From contig PBAL01000008.1 of assembly GCA_002715965.1 (NCBI GenBank), positions 42,570 to 106,569 of the forward strand: a stretch of DNA of 64,000 nt, given 5' to 3'. A model generated the notes under the pieces. That model had not been told where the DNA came from. It was given only the letters and a program-made list of their open reading frames with translations, and searched no databases. Made by a program: the position numbers and the translations under genes. Positions 1-9,199 of the stretch are shown in pieces; position 1 is the stretch's first letter; every line of letters starts with the position of its first letter. The stretch comes from Verrucomicrobiales bacterium (GTDB lineage Bacteria > Verrucomicrobiota > Verrucomicrobiia > Limisphaerales > JAYPXF01).

Positions 1-863
1 AGGCGGGAACTGCGTCCACTGCCCAGAAGTGTCGAAAGGACATCCAATACCGGAATGTCTTCGTGGCGCACGTCCGGGATGTGCCAGCTGAAATGCATGT
101 GGCCGAGTTCCACAGGCGCCTCTTCGATGCAGTCGCGTGCCGCAGCCTGGCGAGGTTCGCTCGGGAGGGCCAGCGGCGCCATGGCCTTGGCCGGATTGTC
201 CGCGTAAGCCTTCTTGATCTGCTCGACGACCTTGTCGCATTCGATGTCGCCGACCACGACAAAGAAGACGTTGTTGGGCTGATAACGCTTCCGGTAGTAG
301 CCGACGATGTCGTCCCGCGTCAGTTTGTTGAAGATGTCCGGGTAACCGATGATGGTGTTTCGATACGGACTCCGTGAATAGGCGGTCTCAAACAGCCGAC
401 GGCCGGAACGTCGTCCCGGATCGTCCTGGTTCATGTCCATCTCGCGACGAATGACGTCCATCTCCTTCTCCAACTCATCAGCCGGAAGGGCAGCGTGCTG
501 CATGATGTCCGTCAGGATATCGATCGCGGTTTCCGCCCCATCATTGGGCACGTCGATGTAGTAAACTGTGCGATCAAAACTCGTGTAGGCGTTCATGTAG
601 CCGCCCGCGTCGTGCACTTCTTGGTCGATCTGTCCCGGACCACGCCGTTCCGTGCCCTTGAACAACATGTGCTCCAGCACGTGAGAAAGGCCGGCGCCCA
701 GCCATTCATCCTCGTGAATGCTCCCTGTCATCGCCCAGGCCTGCGCGGAAACGACGGGTGCGCTGTGATCCTCGCCCACGATGATCGTGAGCCCGTTCTC
801 CAATGTGGTCAGGGTCACGCCGGGAGGCGCTGCGGGGATACTGTCGTCCGATTTCGAGGGCAT
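1..863 (-). CDS. M16 (insulinase-like) zinc metallopeptidase, truncated by window edge
   Basis: Reverse-strand translation MPSKSDDSIPAAPPGVTLTTLENGLTIIVGEDHSAPVV...GLSHVLEHMLFKGTERRG carries the inverted HxxEH zinc motif; not in the ORF track because it runs off the left edge. Confidence 0.9.
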   Translation of the reverse strand, partial: MPSKSDDSIPAAPPGVTLTTLENGLTIIVGEDHSAPVVSAQAWAMTGSIHEDEWLGAGLSHVLEHMLFKGTERRGPGQIDQEVHDAGGYMNAYTSFDRTVYYIDVPNDGAETAIDILTDIMQHAALPADELEKEMDVIRREMDMNQDDPGRRSGRRLFETAYSRSPYRNTIIGYPDIFNKLTRDDIVGYYRKRYQPNNVFFVVVGDIECDKVVEQIKKAYADNPAKAMAPLALPSEPRQAAARDCIEEAPVELGHMHFSWHIPDVRHEDIPVLDVLSTLLGSGRSSR

Positions 864-1109
864 ATGATTACTTTGCTCGGGATGCACCCGGGAAGAACCC
901 GTTCTGAACACCCTGCGGCGCGGGAATATAGGGGCACGGGTTGGGGCCGTAAACTGATTTGATCGGCGGGCGGAAGATTTATCGCGAAACTCCGGTTACC
1001 CTCCGGGAACATGGTTCTCGTTGGGCCTCCATTCAGACTGAAGGCTCGTGTGAATGAACCGCGGCCGATTCGCTGGCGTTCCGTCGTTCCAGCGAGCATG
1101 ATTGTGCTC

Positions 1110-2222
1110 ATGAGATTTCCATTAAACCGCCGACACTTCCTCACTGCTCTGGGGATGACCACGCTTTCTGCCCCGGCCCTGGGACTCGACGCCAAGCGGC
1201 CTGGATCAGATTGGCAGTCCTTTGATTCTGCCTGCGAGCTGATAGGCAAACATGTCAAGGCAGGCGTTTTGAAAGCGGCAATGTTGCGGGTGGTGAATGG
1301 TGGGGAGGTGCACGAGCGTGCATTTGGCGTGAAACCGGATGCGATGTTCCTGATCGCATCGATTACCAAGCCAATGACGGTCACAGGAGCCATGGTTCTG
1401 GCGGATCGATTGGAACTCAGCCTTTCGGATCCGGTGATGAAATTTATCCCGGAATTCGATGAAGGTGATCGGCGGTTGGTGACAATCAAGCACCTGATGA
1501 CGCATGCCTCCGGGTTGCCGGATCAGCTGCCGGAGAACAACGAACTCCGAGCGCGCCATGCACCCATGGAGGAATTCGTGAAAGGTGCCGTTGGCACACC
1601 GCTACTATTCAAGCCCGGCACGCGCTACAAGTATCAGAGTATGGGGATATTGCTATTGGCTGAGATTGTTCAACGCCTCTCCGGCAAATCCATTGCGGAG
1701 TTCCTCAAGACAGAGGTCTTTACGCCTCTCGCGATGAACAGAACGGTGTTGGGTCTTGGTGACTACAAACTCAGCGATGTCGTCCCCAGCCAAACGGAAT
1801 CGGCAGCACCGGAGTCCGGATCTGGATCGGCGGACGCCAAGAACTGGGATTGGAACAGCCAATATTGGAGATCCTTCGGCGCGCCTTGGGGTGGCGCCCA
1901 TTCGACGGCGAAGGACGTGGATTCGTTTCTGCGGAGCTTTCTCCATCCGCGTGGTCGCGTTCTGCGCCGAACCACGGCGCGCCTGATGACCACCGACCAC
2001 AATGCCGGTCTTAGCACGCGACGCGGATTGGGATTCGTTATGGGACCCGACGGCTTGGGCAAATCTCTGTCTTCCCACTCGTTTGGTCACAGTGGATCAA
2101 CAGGCACCTTGGCCTGGGCGGATCCGGTGACGGATCGATCATTCGTCCTGCTGACATCGCTCCCCGCCCGAAAATCCCGCAGGCTGATCATCAATCCTGT
2201 ATCCGATTTGCTGTCAGTTTGA
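1110..2222 (+). CDS. Serine hydrolase, beta-lactamase class C-like, exported
   Basis: SITK (SxxK) motif, YKYQSMG, GHSGSTGT; N-terminal NRRHFLTALGMTTLSAPALG Tat-like signal; internal ATG at 1110 preferred. Confidence 0.85.
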   Translation: MRFPLNRRHFLTALGMTTLSAPALGLDAKRPGSDWQSFDSACELIGKHVKAGVLKAAMLRVVNGGEVHERAFGVKPDAMFLIASITKPMTVTGAMVLADRLELSLSDPVMKFIPEFDEGDRRLVTIKHLMTHASGLPDQLPENNELRARHAPMEEFVKGAVGTPLLFKPGTRYKYQSMGILLLAEIVQRLSGKSIAEFLKTEVFTPLAMNRTVLGLGDYKLSDVVPSQTESAAPESGSGSADAKNWDWNSQYWRSFGAPWGGAHSTAKDVDSFLRSFLHPRGRVLRRTTARLMTTDHNAGLSTRRGLGFVMGPDGLGKSLSSHSFGHSGSTGTLAWADPVTDRSFVLLTSLPARKSRRLIINPVSDLLSV

Positions 2223-2625
2223 GGCTCAGCGTTCACCGTCAAGGGAAAGGAGCGTTCATTGCGCGTATCGTTTTGCCAGACGGAAGCCGCTGCCACGGAG
2301 GTGATTCTCCTGATCCATTTGAACACCATAGCCGCGTTTCAAGGACGGAGTTCGCCCGGACCATTCATCACATCTTCTTGGAAGGGGTTGCACCAGGGGT
2401 GCGCATAGACGTGAAGAAACAAACGACGGTCGTGTTGTCTCGTCGGGGCGATGGCGCGGAGAGCGCATTGATAATCATGGCAGACCGAGCTTTTGATCAA
2501 GTGAGACTTGATTCCGCGAAAACGAAGCTACGATCTTGGGATCGTAATCGACGAAAGAACGCAGCCGGGACAATGGGTGTTCACCGCAACCGGTCCGTGA
2601 ACTGCCAGTCGTGTCCGAAGCCGTC

Positions 2626-2697
2626 GTATTCGAAGCACTTCGGTTTCCGGGGCAGTATATCGACGTGAACTGGACGGAGACTTCTATTCAAACTTGA
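2626..2697 (+). pseudogene. Possible RHS-repeat protein C-terminal fragment
   Basis: Frame reads VFEALRFPGQYIDVNWTETSIQT*, containing LRFPGQY-D, the typical RHS core motif; no intact ORF around it. Confidence 0.3.
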
Positions 2698-4195
2698 AAG
2701 AATACAGGTCAGCGTCCTTCAGCTCAAAGCGCAGCCGAATGGCCTTTCCTTGGAGCGCAGCGACTGACGTTCCGTTTTTCCACGTCACTGTGCGGTCGAC
2801 GGTGTCTCCGAAGTGAATCGGACAATCGTTGAGCGAGAGTCCTTTGATCGCCTTACCGTTGGCGGTCTCGATTGCAACGCGCAATCCGCCTGCGGCCGAG
2901 GTGGCGAAGTTCAGGGACAGACGCTTCCCTTTGAATTTGATCGGCTTGGTGATGATTTCCCCGCCTTTCATGCCGGCACGGACCGAGACAAAGCCATCCA
3001 GACGCAGAGTGTATCGTCGTATGAGATTGTCGTCGCCGGTCCATCCGCCTTCGGTGGAGTAGAGCGAAAGTTCGTTTGGTGCGCCGGGCAATGATGATTT
3101 GGTTTCCACTGCGTGCCAGGCGACGTAATGCTGACCGTATTGCCAGGTCTCAGGACGTTGGATTCCCGGACGCATGAAGGCTTCGTTCCATCGTTCGAAA
3201 TGAACACCGTTGCGGCTCGCCATGACGAGTGCCTCCGTGATTGCCGTGCCGTATCGCAAGTGCGCCTTGGAGCGCATTTCGCGATGCTTCAGCTGCGGAA
3301 GAGCGCGCATGGAATCAGACCAGCCACGTTCGACATAGCGGTTCGGAAAACCGATCAGGATGTGTGGCGCGCGGTGGTAGGGACCGATCTGGTTGGTGTA
3401 GAGGTGTTCGTCATCGGGTGAATCCTCGTAGGTGAGATCGTGCTCGTCCTTCCAATCAAAAAAGTCGTCCGAGCTTGCGGTGCGGATTGCCCGGTAACCC
3501 TCGGGTTTCCAGATTTTGCCGGTGGTGATGCCTTTGGTGAAAGTGCGGAAATAGGCGCGATACTTACCCGCAGCCGAATCCCAGAAGGCGAGGTTTTGCG
3601 AGTCAAATGCGCCCACGGTGACCACCGGGTCCTTGCGCATGAGCTTCCATCGAATTCCGTCCGCGGATTGGAAGGCGAAGAGCCCGCCTTCCTTCGCCGT
3701 GCCCGCAAGCGCCTTGAAACGGGCTTCCGGTTTGCAGTCCGGATTCGCATCGATGAACGGCGCGAAGTTGTGCACGCCAAGACCGGTGAGGATGATGTTG
3801 TTTTCCTTCGAGCCGTTGTATTCGTGCAGACCGAGCTTCGGTTTCTTCCACCGAACTCCATCACGACTTTCTGCATAGCAATACACCTGTTTGCCAATCT
3901 TGAGCCGCCCATCCTTCACGCCTAACGCCGAACCGCGGTGATACATCCGGTAGAGATCCCCATCCTTTAGGACCGTGTGGTATCCGCTCCCAGCACCTTC
4001 CCAGGGCGCATCGTGCCGCACGGCAACATCACGGGGCACGGGATGTTGCAGTCGGCGATTCGCGTCGCCCTTCAGTTCAGCGATCAAATGCTGATCGACG
4101 AACAATTCACGACGGTTGCCGATGTCGATGGGAGCTGCGCCTTCACAAACAAATGCAGCCAGGATCAGAAATGGAGTGATTGATTTAAACGCCAT
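2684..4195 (-). CDS. Secreted glycosidase-like protein (GH32/43-type five-bladed propeller fold likely)
   Basis: Start at MAFKSITPFLILAAFVCEGAAPIDIGNRRELFVDQHLIAEL; repeated FQSADGIRWKL / AESRDGVRWKKPKLG / SRNGVHFERW motifs. Confidence 0.65.
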   Translation of the reverse strand: MAFKSITPFLILAAFVCEGAAPIDIGNRRELFVDQHLIAELKGDANRRLQHPVPRDVAVRHDAPWEGAGSGYHTVLKDGDLYRMYHRGSALGVKDGRLKIGKQVYCYAESRDGVRWKKPKLGLHEYNGSKENNIILTGLGVHNFAPFIDANPDCKPEARFKALAGTAKEGGLFAFQSADGIRWKLMRKDPVVTVGAFDSQNLAFWDSAAGKYRAYFRTFTKGITTGKIWKPEGYRAIRTASSDDFFDWKDEHDLTYEDSPDDEHLYTNQIGPYHRAPHILIGFPNRYVERGWSDSMRALPQLKHREMRSKAHLRYGTAITEALVMASRNGVHFERWNEAFMRPGIQRPETWQYGQHYVAWHAVETKSSLPGAPNELSLYSTEGGWTGDDNLIRRYTLRLDGFVSVRAGMKGGEIITKPIKFKGKRLSLNFATSAAGGLRVAIETANGKAIKGLSLNDCPIHFGDTVDRTVTWKNGTSVAALQGKAIRLRFELKDADLYSFKFE

Positions 4196-4285
4196 GGGTA
4201 ATCGTGTGATCTTGGTGGTCTGAATTCGAATAAAAGTCAATCCTTCCGGCTTTTCAACCACCGGGGGCGCTCTTAAGTTCGCGCC

Positions 4286-7200
4286 ATGATTCGTCTTTCC
4301 ACGATTCTCTCGTTCGCCGTCTTGGGGCTGGCTTTGCACTCGGCTGCTCAGGATATCCACACCGCCCATGGAGTCATGGTGGGCGAGGTTGATGAAACCT
4401 CGGCGATTCTTCAAAGCCGCCTGAGCGCGAGCAAAGGTTTGGTGAACAATGATGTGCCGGGCGCTGCCGGCGTTGGGCGCTTTGAGATTTCCGATACTCG
4501 GGATTTTAGGGACATCCGTTTCACCGAGTGGATGAAGGCTGATGCGGAGGGAGATTTTGTTTTGAAAACCAAGGTCGCAGATCTGAAACCCGCGACGCGC
4601 TACTTCTATCGATTGGCGTACGGGGCTAACACAGACTCCACGCGCAGGTCTCGGGTCGGAACGTTCAAGACGCTTCAAGGGAGGCAAGGTGCTGGTGAAG
4701 TCAGCTTCGTGGTCGTGACCGGCATGAACTACAACTCGTTTCACTACGGGGTGCCGCGGAAAGGGAAGCGCAGTGGGGAGCGCATGTATACCGGGCCTGA
4801 CAAACACCTAGGCTTCCCCGCGCTGGAAACGATGCGGAAGATGAAGCCCGATTTCTTCGTGGGCACGGGTGACAACGTCTACTACGACAGCCACGACGAG
4901 CGGGAGGCGACGGATGCGCCGAACATGCGACGTATGTGGCACGAGCAATTGGTCCAGCCGCGCTTCGTGGATTTTCTGAGTGAAGTGGCGACCTATTGGG
5001 AAAAGGACGATCACGATCATCGTTTTAATGACTGTGATCGTGAAGGCAATCGGCCACCGACGAGCGACCTTGGCATCGCGCTTTTTCGAGAGCAGGTGCC
5101 GGTGGTGGACCCCAAGGATCCCAACGCGAAGACCTATCGAACCTATCGCGCGAGCAAGCACCTTCAGATCTGGCTCGTGGAAGGCCGCGACTATCGCAGT
5201 CCGAACAAGATGGATGACGGCCCCCAAAAAACTCTTTGGGGCGCGGAGCAAATCGCGTGGCTGAAGCGTACGCTCATGGCGAGTGACGCCACCTACAAGA
5301 TCCTGATTTCACCGACTCCGATGGTCGGTCCTGATGACGCCTACAAACGGGACAATCACACGAACCATAAGGGCTTCCGCACGGAAGGCCGCGCGTTCTT
5401 TCAGTGGATCAAGGAACAGGGCCTCGACAAGAAGGGCTTCTATCTCGTCTGTGGCGATCGCCATTGGCAATACCACTCGGCTGATCCAACCGGCATTGAG
5501 GAGTTTTCCAGTGGTGCCCTGGTGGATGCGAATTCACGACTGGGTCGCAAACCCGGTGATCCTAAGTCCACAGATCCAAAAGCGGAGATCAACCAGTTCT
5601 ATACGCAGAAGTATCGCTCTGGTGGATTCCTGCGAGTTGCAGTCTCCGGCGATGAAAGTTCGGCGGACGCAAATTTCGAGTTTTACGATGAGAACGGTGA
5701 TCTGCTTTACCAGGCATCAAAATTTCGGCGCTTGGCCAGGAAGGAGGCAAACACCGGACGGACACTGCGCGAAACTGCGATCGGTGTGACGGGTAAGGGT
5801 GGTAAGCTGAAGGCGTTCGTGGATGACGAAGCCCATGATCCGGCCGCGAAAAAGTATCGCGTATTGTTGGTGGGTGGATTGGATGGCGACCCGGCGTCCG
5901 TTGAAGCCGTTCGTCGTGCGATGAGCGATTACCTGTCTGGGAATTCGGGAAAAGGAATTTTGCTGTCCGCGATTCCGAATGCCAATCCCGACGGCGAGGA
6001 GGTAAACTTTCCCCCCGGTGGCAAGGCATACAACGTCGCCAAGACCCAAACGGCGCACTACTTGTGGCGATGGATCGGAATGCAAGCACCTGATCTGGTC
6101 TTCGATGTTCGTGCGGCGAGGTCGGACAAATCGAGCAGCGTCTCGGCATTGACGAAAGCGCTCAACGCAGGGGGTGCATCTGGCTTCGGGGAAATTTCCG
6201 CGTTGGTGAAGGCGATTGAACCCGGTTCAGAAGGCAGGGCCCTGCGACAATCGCTGAGGTATATCCAGATCAATCCTGATCGCTACAAGCCCGGCCCTGG
6301 GACGGCTCGCGAGGAAGCGGTCAAGCGGGCCAAGCGTCAGCCGCTCGAATTGGCACACGCGCTTCTGGACCACTACGGCAAGCAGTTGAATTCGGTGGCA
6401 TACATACCGGCGCTCGCAGTCGTGGCACGTCACCGAATGGCTGGACTTACTGACAAAAACAAGTTCGGAAATGAAGTCGCGCGAGTAGTCGAACCATATG
6501 AATCAGGGACGAAATCGACCTTTGGCAAACGCGTCTCAGGCAGTTCGCTCTCCGGTCACCTGATATTCGGCGAGTTGTCACGCGTCACCGTAGACAAGCG
6601 CTTTGGAGCGCTCATTCTCGCTGCGGCAGACAAGGCTTTCGACTCGAATGGCAAACCGTTGCCGTCGATGCCCTTTCACAATGAAATGAGTGATTCGGTC
6701 TTTATGGGATGTCCCATTCTCGCCGAAGCTGCGCGTTTGACCGGCGAGCGGAAATACATGGATGCCTGTTTCCGCCACTTGCGTTTCATGCAGAAGCTCT
6801 GTCTGCGCGAAGATGGAATCTACCGGCATTCTCCCTTGGATGAAGCAGCTTGGGGACGCGGTAATGGTTTTCCCGCACTCGGTCTTGCGTGGACACTGTC
6901 CTGCCTGCCTGAATCGTATCCGGGACGGCCGGAGATTCTGAAGGCCTTTCGCGAGCATTTGAACGCACTACTTCCACACCAGGACGCATCGGGGATGTGG
7001 CACCAGGTGATCGATCGGCCGGAGAGTTATCGCGAGTTTACTTCCACCTGCATGATCAGTTACGCGATGCTGCGAGGGATGCGGGAAGGCTGGCTGCCGA
7101 GGGAAAAATACCAACCCGCCGTGCGCAAGGCATGGCGAGCCATCGTCCAGCGCGTCGATCTTAAAGGGCACGGCCTCGTCGATGTCTGCACCGGCACCGG

Positions 7201-7327
7201 CAAGCAGAAGAACCTGCAAGCCTACTTCCTCCGAACGGCGATCCTTGGGCCGGACGATCGAGGGGGCGCAATGGCACTGATGTTTGCCACGGAGATGGCC
7301 GCTTACCAGATGGAGAAGGAGAACTGA
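4286..7327 (+). CDS. Three-module fusion: PhoD-like phosphatase / M14 carboxypeptidase-like / GH88-GH105-like
   Basis: Signal peptide; FFVGTGDNVYYD, WEKDDHDHRFND and CGDRHWQY (PhoD-like); VLLVGGLDGDPASVEAV...IPNANPDG...YLWRWIGMQAPDLVFDVR (M14-like); MPFHNEMSDSVFMGCPILAEAARLTG...WGRGNGFPALGLAW (GH88/105-like). Confidence 0.8.
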   Translation: MIRLSTILSFAVLGLALHSAAQDIHTAHGVMVGEVDETSAILQSRLSASKGLVNNDVPGAAGVGRFEISDTRDFRDIRFTEWMKADAEGDFVLKTKVADLKPATRYFYRLAYGANTDSTRRSRVGTFKTLQGRQGAGEVSFVVVTGMNYNSFHYGVPRKGKRSGERMYTGPDKHLGFPALETMRKMKPDFFVGTGDNVYYDSHDEREATDAPNMRRMWHEQLVQPRFVDFLSEVATYWEKDDHDHRFNDCDREGNRPPTSDLGIALFREQVPVVDPKDPNAKTYRTYRASKHLQIWLVEGRDYRSPNKMDDGPQKTLWGAEQIAWLKRTLMASDATYKILISPTPMVGPDDAYKRDNHTNHKGFRTEGRAFFQWIKEQGLDKKGFYLVCGDRHWQYHSADPTGIEEFSSGALVDANSRLGRKPGDPKSTDPKAEINQFYTQKYRSGGFLRVAVSGDESSADANFEFYDENGDLLYQASKFRRLARKEANTGRTLRETAIGVTGKGGKLKAFVDDEAHDPAAKKYRVLLVGGLDGDPASVEAVRRAMSDYLSGNSGKGILLSAIPNANPDGEEVNFPPGGKAYNVAKTQTAHYLWRWIGMQAPDLVFDVRAARSDKSSSVSALTKALNAGGASGFGEISALVKAIEPGSEGRALRQSLRYIQINPDRYKPGPGTAREEAVKRAKRQPLELAHALLDHYGKQLNSVAYIPALAVVARHRMAGLTDKNKFGNEVARVVEPYESGTKSTFGKRVSGSSLSGHLIFGELSRVTVDKRFGALILAAADKAFDSNGKPLPSMPFHNEMSDSVFMGCPILAEAARLTGERKYMDACFRHLRFMQKLCLREDGIYRHSPLDEAAWGRGNGFPALGLAWTLSCLPESYPGRPEILKAFREHLNALLPHQDASGMWHQVIDRPESYREFTSTCMISYAMLRGMREGWLPREKYQPAVRKAWRAIVQRVDLKGHGLVDVCTGTGKQKNLQAYFLRTAILGPDDRGGAMALMFATEMAAYQMEKEN

Positions 7328-7371
7328 GCTGCCTCGTTGCCGAACCAGCACATTAGAGATAGTGTGAAGCC

Positions 7372-7788
7372 ATGGGACGTGTTGACGTCAGAATCAAAGT
7401 TTCAAATTGGTTTGATGTTGAGAAACTTGCGGTAGGGGAAACGGATTCTGCACCGCGCTCCGCTGAAGTCGAAGCAATGGTGGATGCCGGAGCGGTTAGG
7501 CTGTACCCGAAGGCATCTGTGATTCGAGACTTGGGTCTTCGGCACATTGACGATATTTCGTCGCGCACGATGGCAAATGTCACGGTTCAACGCCGGGTAT
7601 TCACTCCGGTCGACCTTGAAATCAATGGCCGTTCTGGCCGGTTTGGCGTCGTGGCGGTGTCCGGCGGCCTGCTGAATATCGTTGGGCAGATTCCGCTCGA
7701 GGAACTGGACTGGGGGGGCGATTGCCAAGGGCATAAGCTCATTCCAAATCCCGAACACAAACATGGTGAGCTGTGCGACGACTTTTAA
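7372..7788 (+). CDS. Clan AA (retropepsin-like) aspartic protease homolog
   Basis: EAMVDAGAVRLYPKASVIRDLGLR plus GLLNIVGQIPLEELDW...LIPNPEHKHGELCDDF. Confidence 0.65.
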   Translation: MGRVDVRIKVSNWFDVEKLAVGETDSAPRSAEVEAMVDAGAVRLYPKASVIRDLGLRHIDDISSRTMANVTVQRRVFTPVDLEINGRSGRFGVVAVSGGLLNIVGQIPLEELDWGGDCQGHKLIPNPEHKHGELCDDF

Positions 7789-7795
7789 CGGCCTA

Positions 7796-9010
7796 TCAGA
7801 GCATATGGGAGAACATCGCGTCTCGCAGCTTCGGCTCAAACCAAGTGCTCTTGGGGGGCATGACTCCATCGTTGTCCGCGATGGCCATGAGATCTTCGAT
7901 GCTGGTGGGATACATCGAGAAGGCACACGCGAATTTCCCGCTGTTCACAATACGCTCCAACTCGCCCGTTCCGCGTATCCCCCCAATGAACGCAATGTCA
8001 TTGCTGGTCCGCGGATCGGCAATTCCGAAGAGCGGCTCCAACACGTGCTTCTGAAGCAATGAAACATCAAGACTCTCGAAGGGATCGTTCATCGCCGAGA
8101 GTTCTGCTTTGAAGGTCAGCCCATACCACTTGCCTTTCAGGTAAAACCCCAAATCGTGCTTCTTGTCCGGCTTGGCCGCACCGTCCGGAGTGACTTCGAA
8201 CACATTTCTGAGTTCCGCCAGAAGTTCTTCACCCGAGCGCCCGTTCAGATTCTTTAGTGCCCGATTGTAGGCAAGGATCTGCATTTGGTCGTGCGGGAAG
8301 ATTACCGTCAGAAACCAACCGGAGTGACCTTCGCCGTTTCGCGATTTGAACACCCTTTCCGCAGCAGCACTCCGATGATGCCCATCCGCGATGTAGGTGT
8401 TTGGAATCTTGGCGAATTCCCCGGTGATGAATGCGATATCCGTTTCAGCCGAAACGATCCAGGCTGTGTGTCGAACTTCATCGGAAGCAGTGAAATCAAC
8501 TGCCGGAACCTCCGCAGCTTTCTTGGTAACAAATTCGTCCATCGCCTGGCTGGCTTGATAAGTGAGGAACACCGGACCGGTCTGGGAATTCAGTGACTCC
8601 ATGTGTTGCACACGGTCGTCCTCCTTCTGTGGGCGGGTAAACTCGTGTTTCTTGATGATGTTCTTTGCGTACTCGTCGCAGCTGGATGTAGCGACCAACC
8701 CCACCTGCGAGTGGCCGCCCATGATCTGGCGATACAGGTAGTAGCAGGGTTTGTCGTCCTGAAAGAGAACTCCATCGGCGATCAGCTTCTGCAGGTTTTC
8801 AGCACCCTTGGCGTAAATTTCAGCCGAGTAGACATCCGTGCCGGCCGGCAGATCGATCTCCGGCTTACTGACACGGAGGAAACTCAACGGATTCCCGTCT
8901 GCCATTTCACGCGCTTCATCGGAAGACATGACGTCGTAAGGAAGTTCGCAGACCTGGGCTGCGAGTTCCGGCTTTGGACGAAGGGCTGCGAAGGGTCGTA
9001 TCGTTGCCAT
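7796..9010 (-). CDS. DUF1015 family protein
   Basis: MATIRPFAALRPKPELAAQVCELPYDVMSSDEARE...NPLSFLRVSKPEID, IADGHHRSAAAERV. Confidence 0.9.
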   Translation of the reverse strand: MATIRPFAALRPKPELAAQVCELPYDVMSSDEAREMADGNPLSFLRVSKPEIDLPAGTDVYSAEIYAKGAENLQKLIADGVLFQDDKPCYYLYRQIMGGHSQVGLVATSSCDEYAKNIIKKHEFTRPQKEDDRVQHMESLNSQTGPVFLTYQASQAMDEFVTKKAAEVPAVDFTASDEVRHTAWIVSAETDIAFITGEFAKIPNTYIADGHHRSAAAERVFKSRNGEGHSGWFLTVIFPHDQMQILAYNRALKNLNGRSGEELLAELRNVFEVTPDGAAKPDKKHDLGFYLKGKWYGLTFKAELSAMNDPFESLDVSLLQKHVLEPLFGIADPRTSNDIAFIGGIRGTGELERIVNSGKFACAFSMYPTSIEDLMAIADNDGVMPPKSTWFEPKLRDAMFSHML

Positions 9011-9152
9011 ATGCGCGGCGCACGATAGTGAGCGGGCTGGGGAGTGGCACGGAAAAAGTGGATTACCGGTGTTTCCGCGATGGTTGAGTGAGGCTCAGTC
9101 GCGCGCACACGAGCAGGAGCTCAATCCAGGGAAAACTGAATCGCCCAAATCG

Positions 9153-9170
9153 ATGTCACACATGTGACAT
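9153..9170. promoter_or_regulatory. Palindrome ATGTCACA-CA-TGTGACAT, candidate CRP/FNR-family operator
   Basis: Perfect 8-bp arms with 2-nt centre in the intergenic gap upstream of the DUF1015 gene. Confidence 0.4.
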
Positions 9171-9199
9171 GCTCTTGGTTGCTGCCGGTTTGGGCAGGG

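Noticed and set aside
815-1489. 224-aa minus-strand ORF
   Set aside because: Overlaps both the M16 gene start and the serine hydrolase gene; composition typical of a noncoding frame
4196-4807. N-terminal 200-aa extension of the 707-aa ORF (2684..4807)
   Set aside because: Overlaps the 5' part of the well-supported 4286..7327 gene; a good signal peptide start exists at 4195
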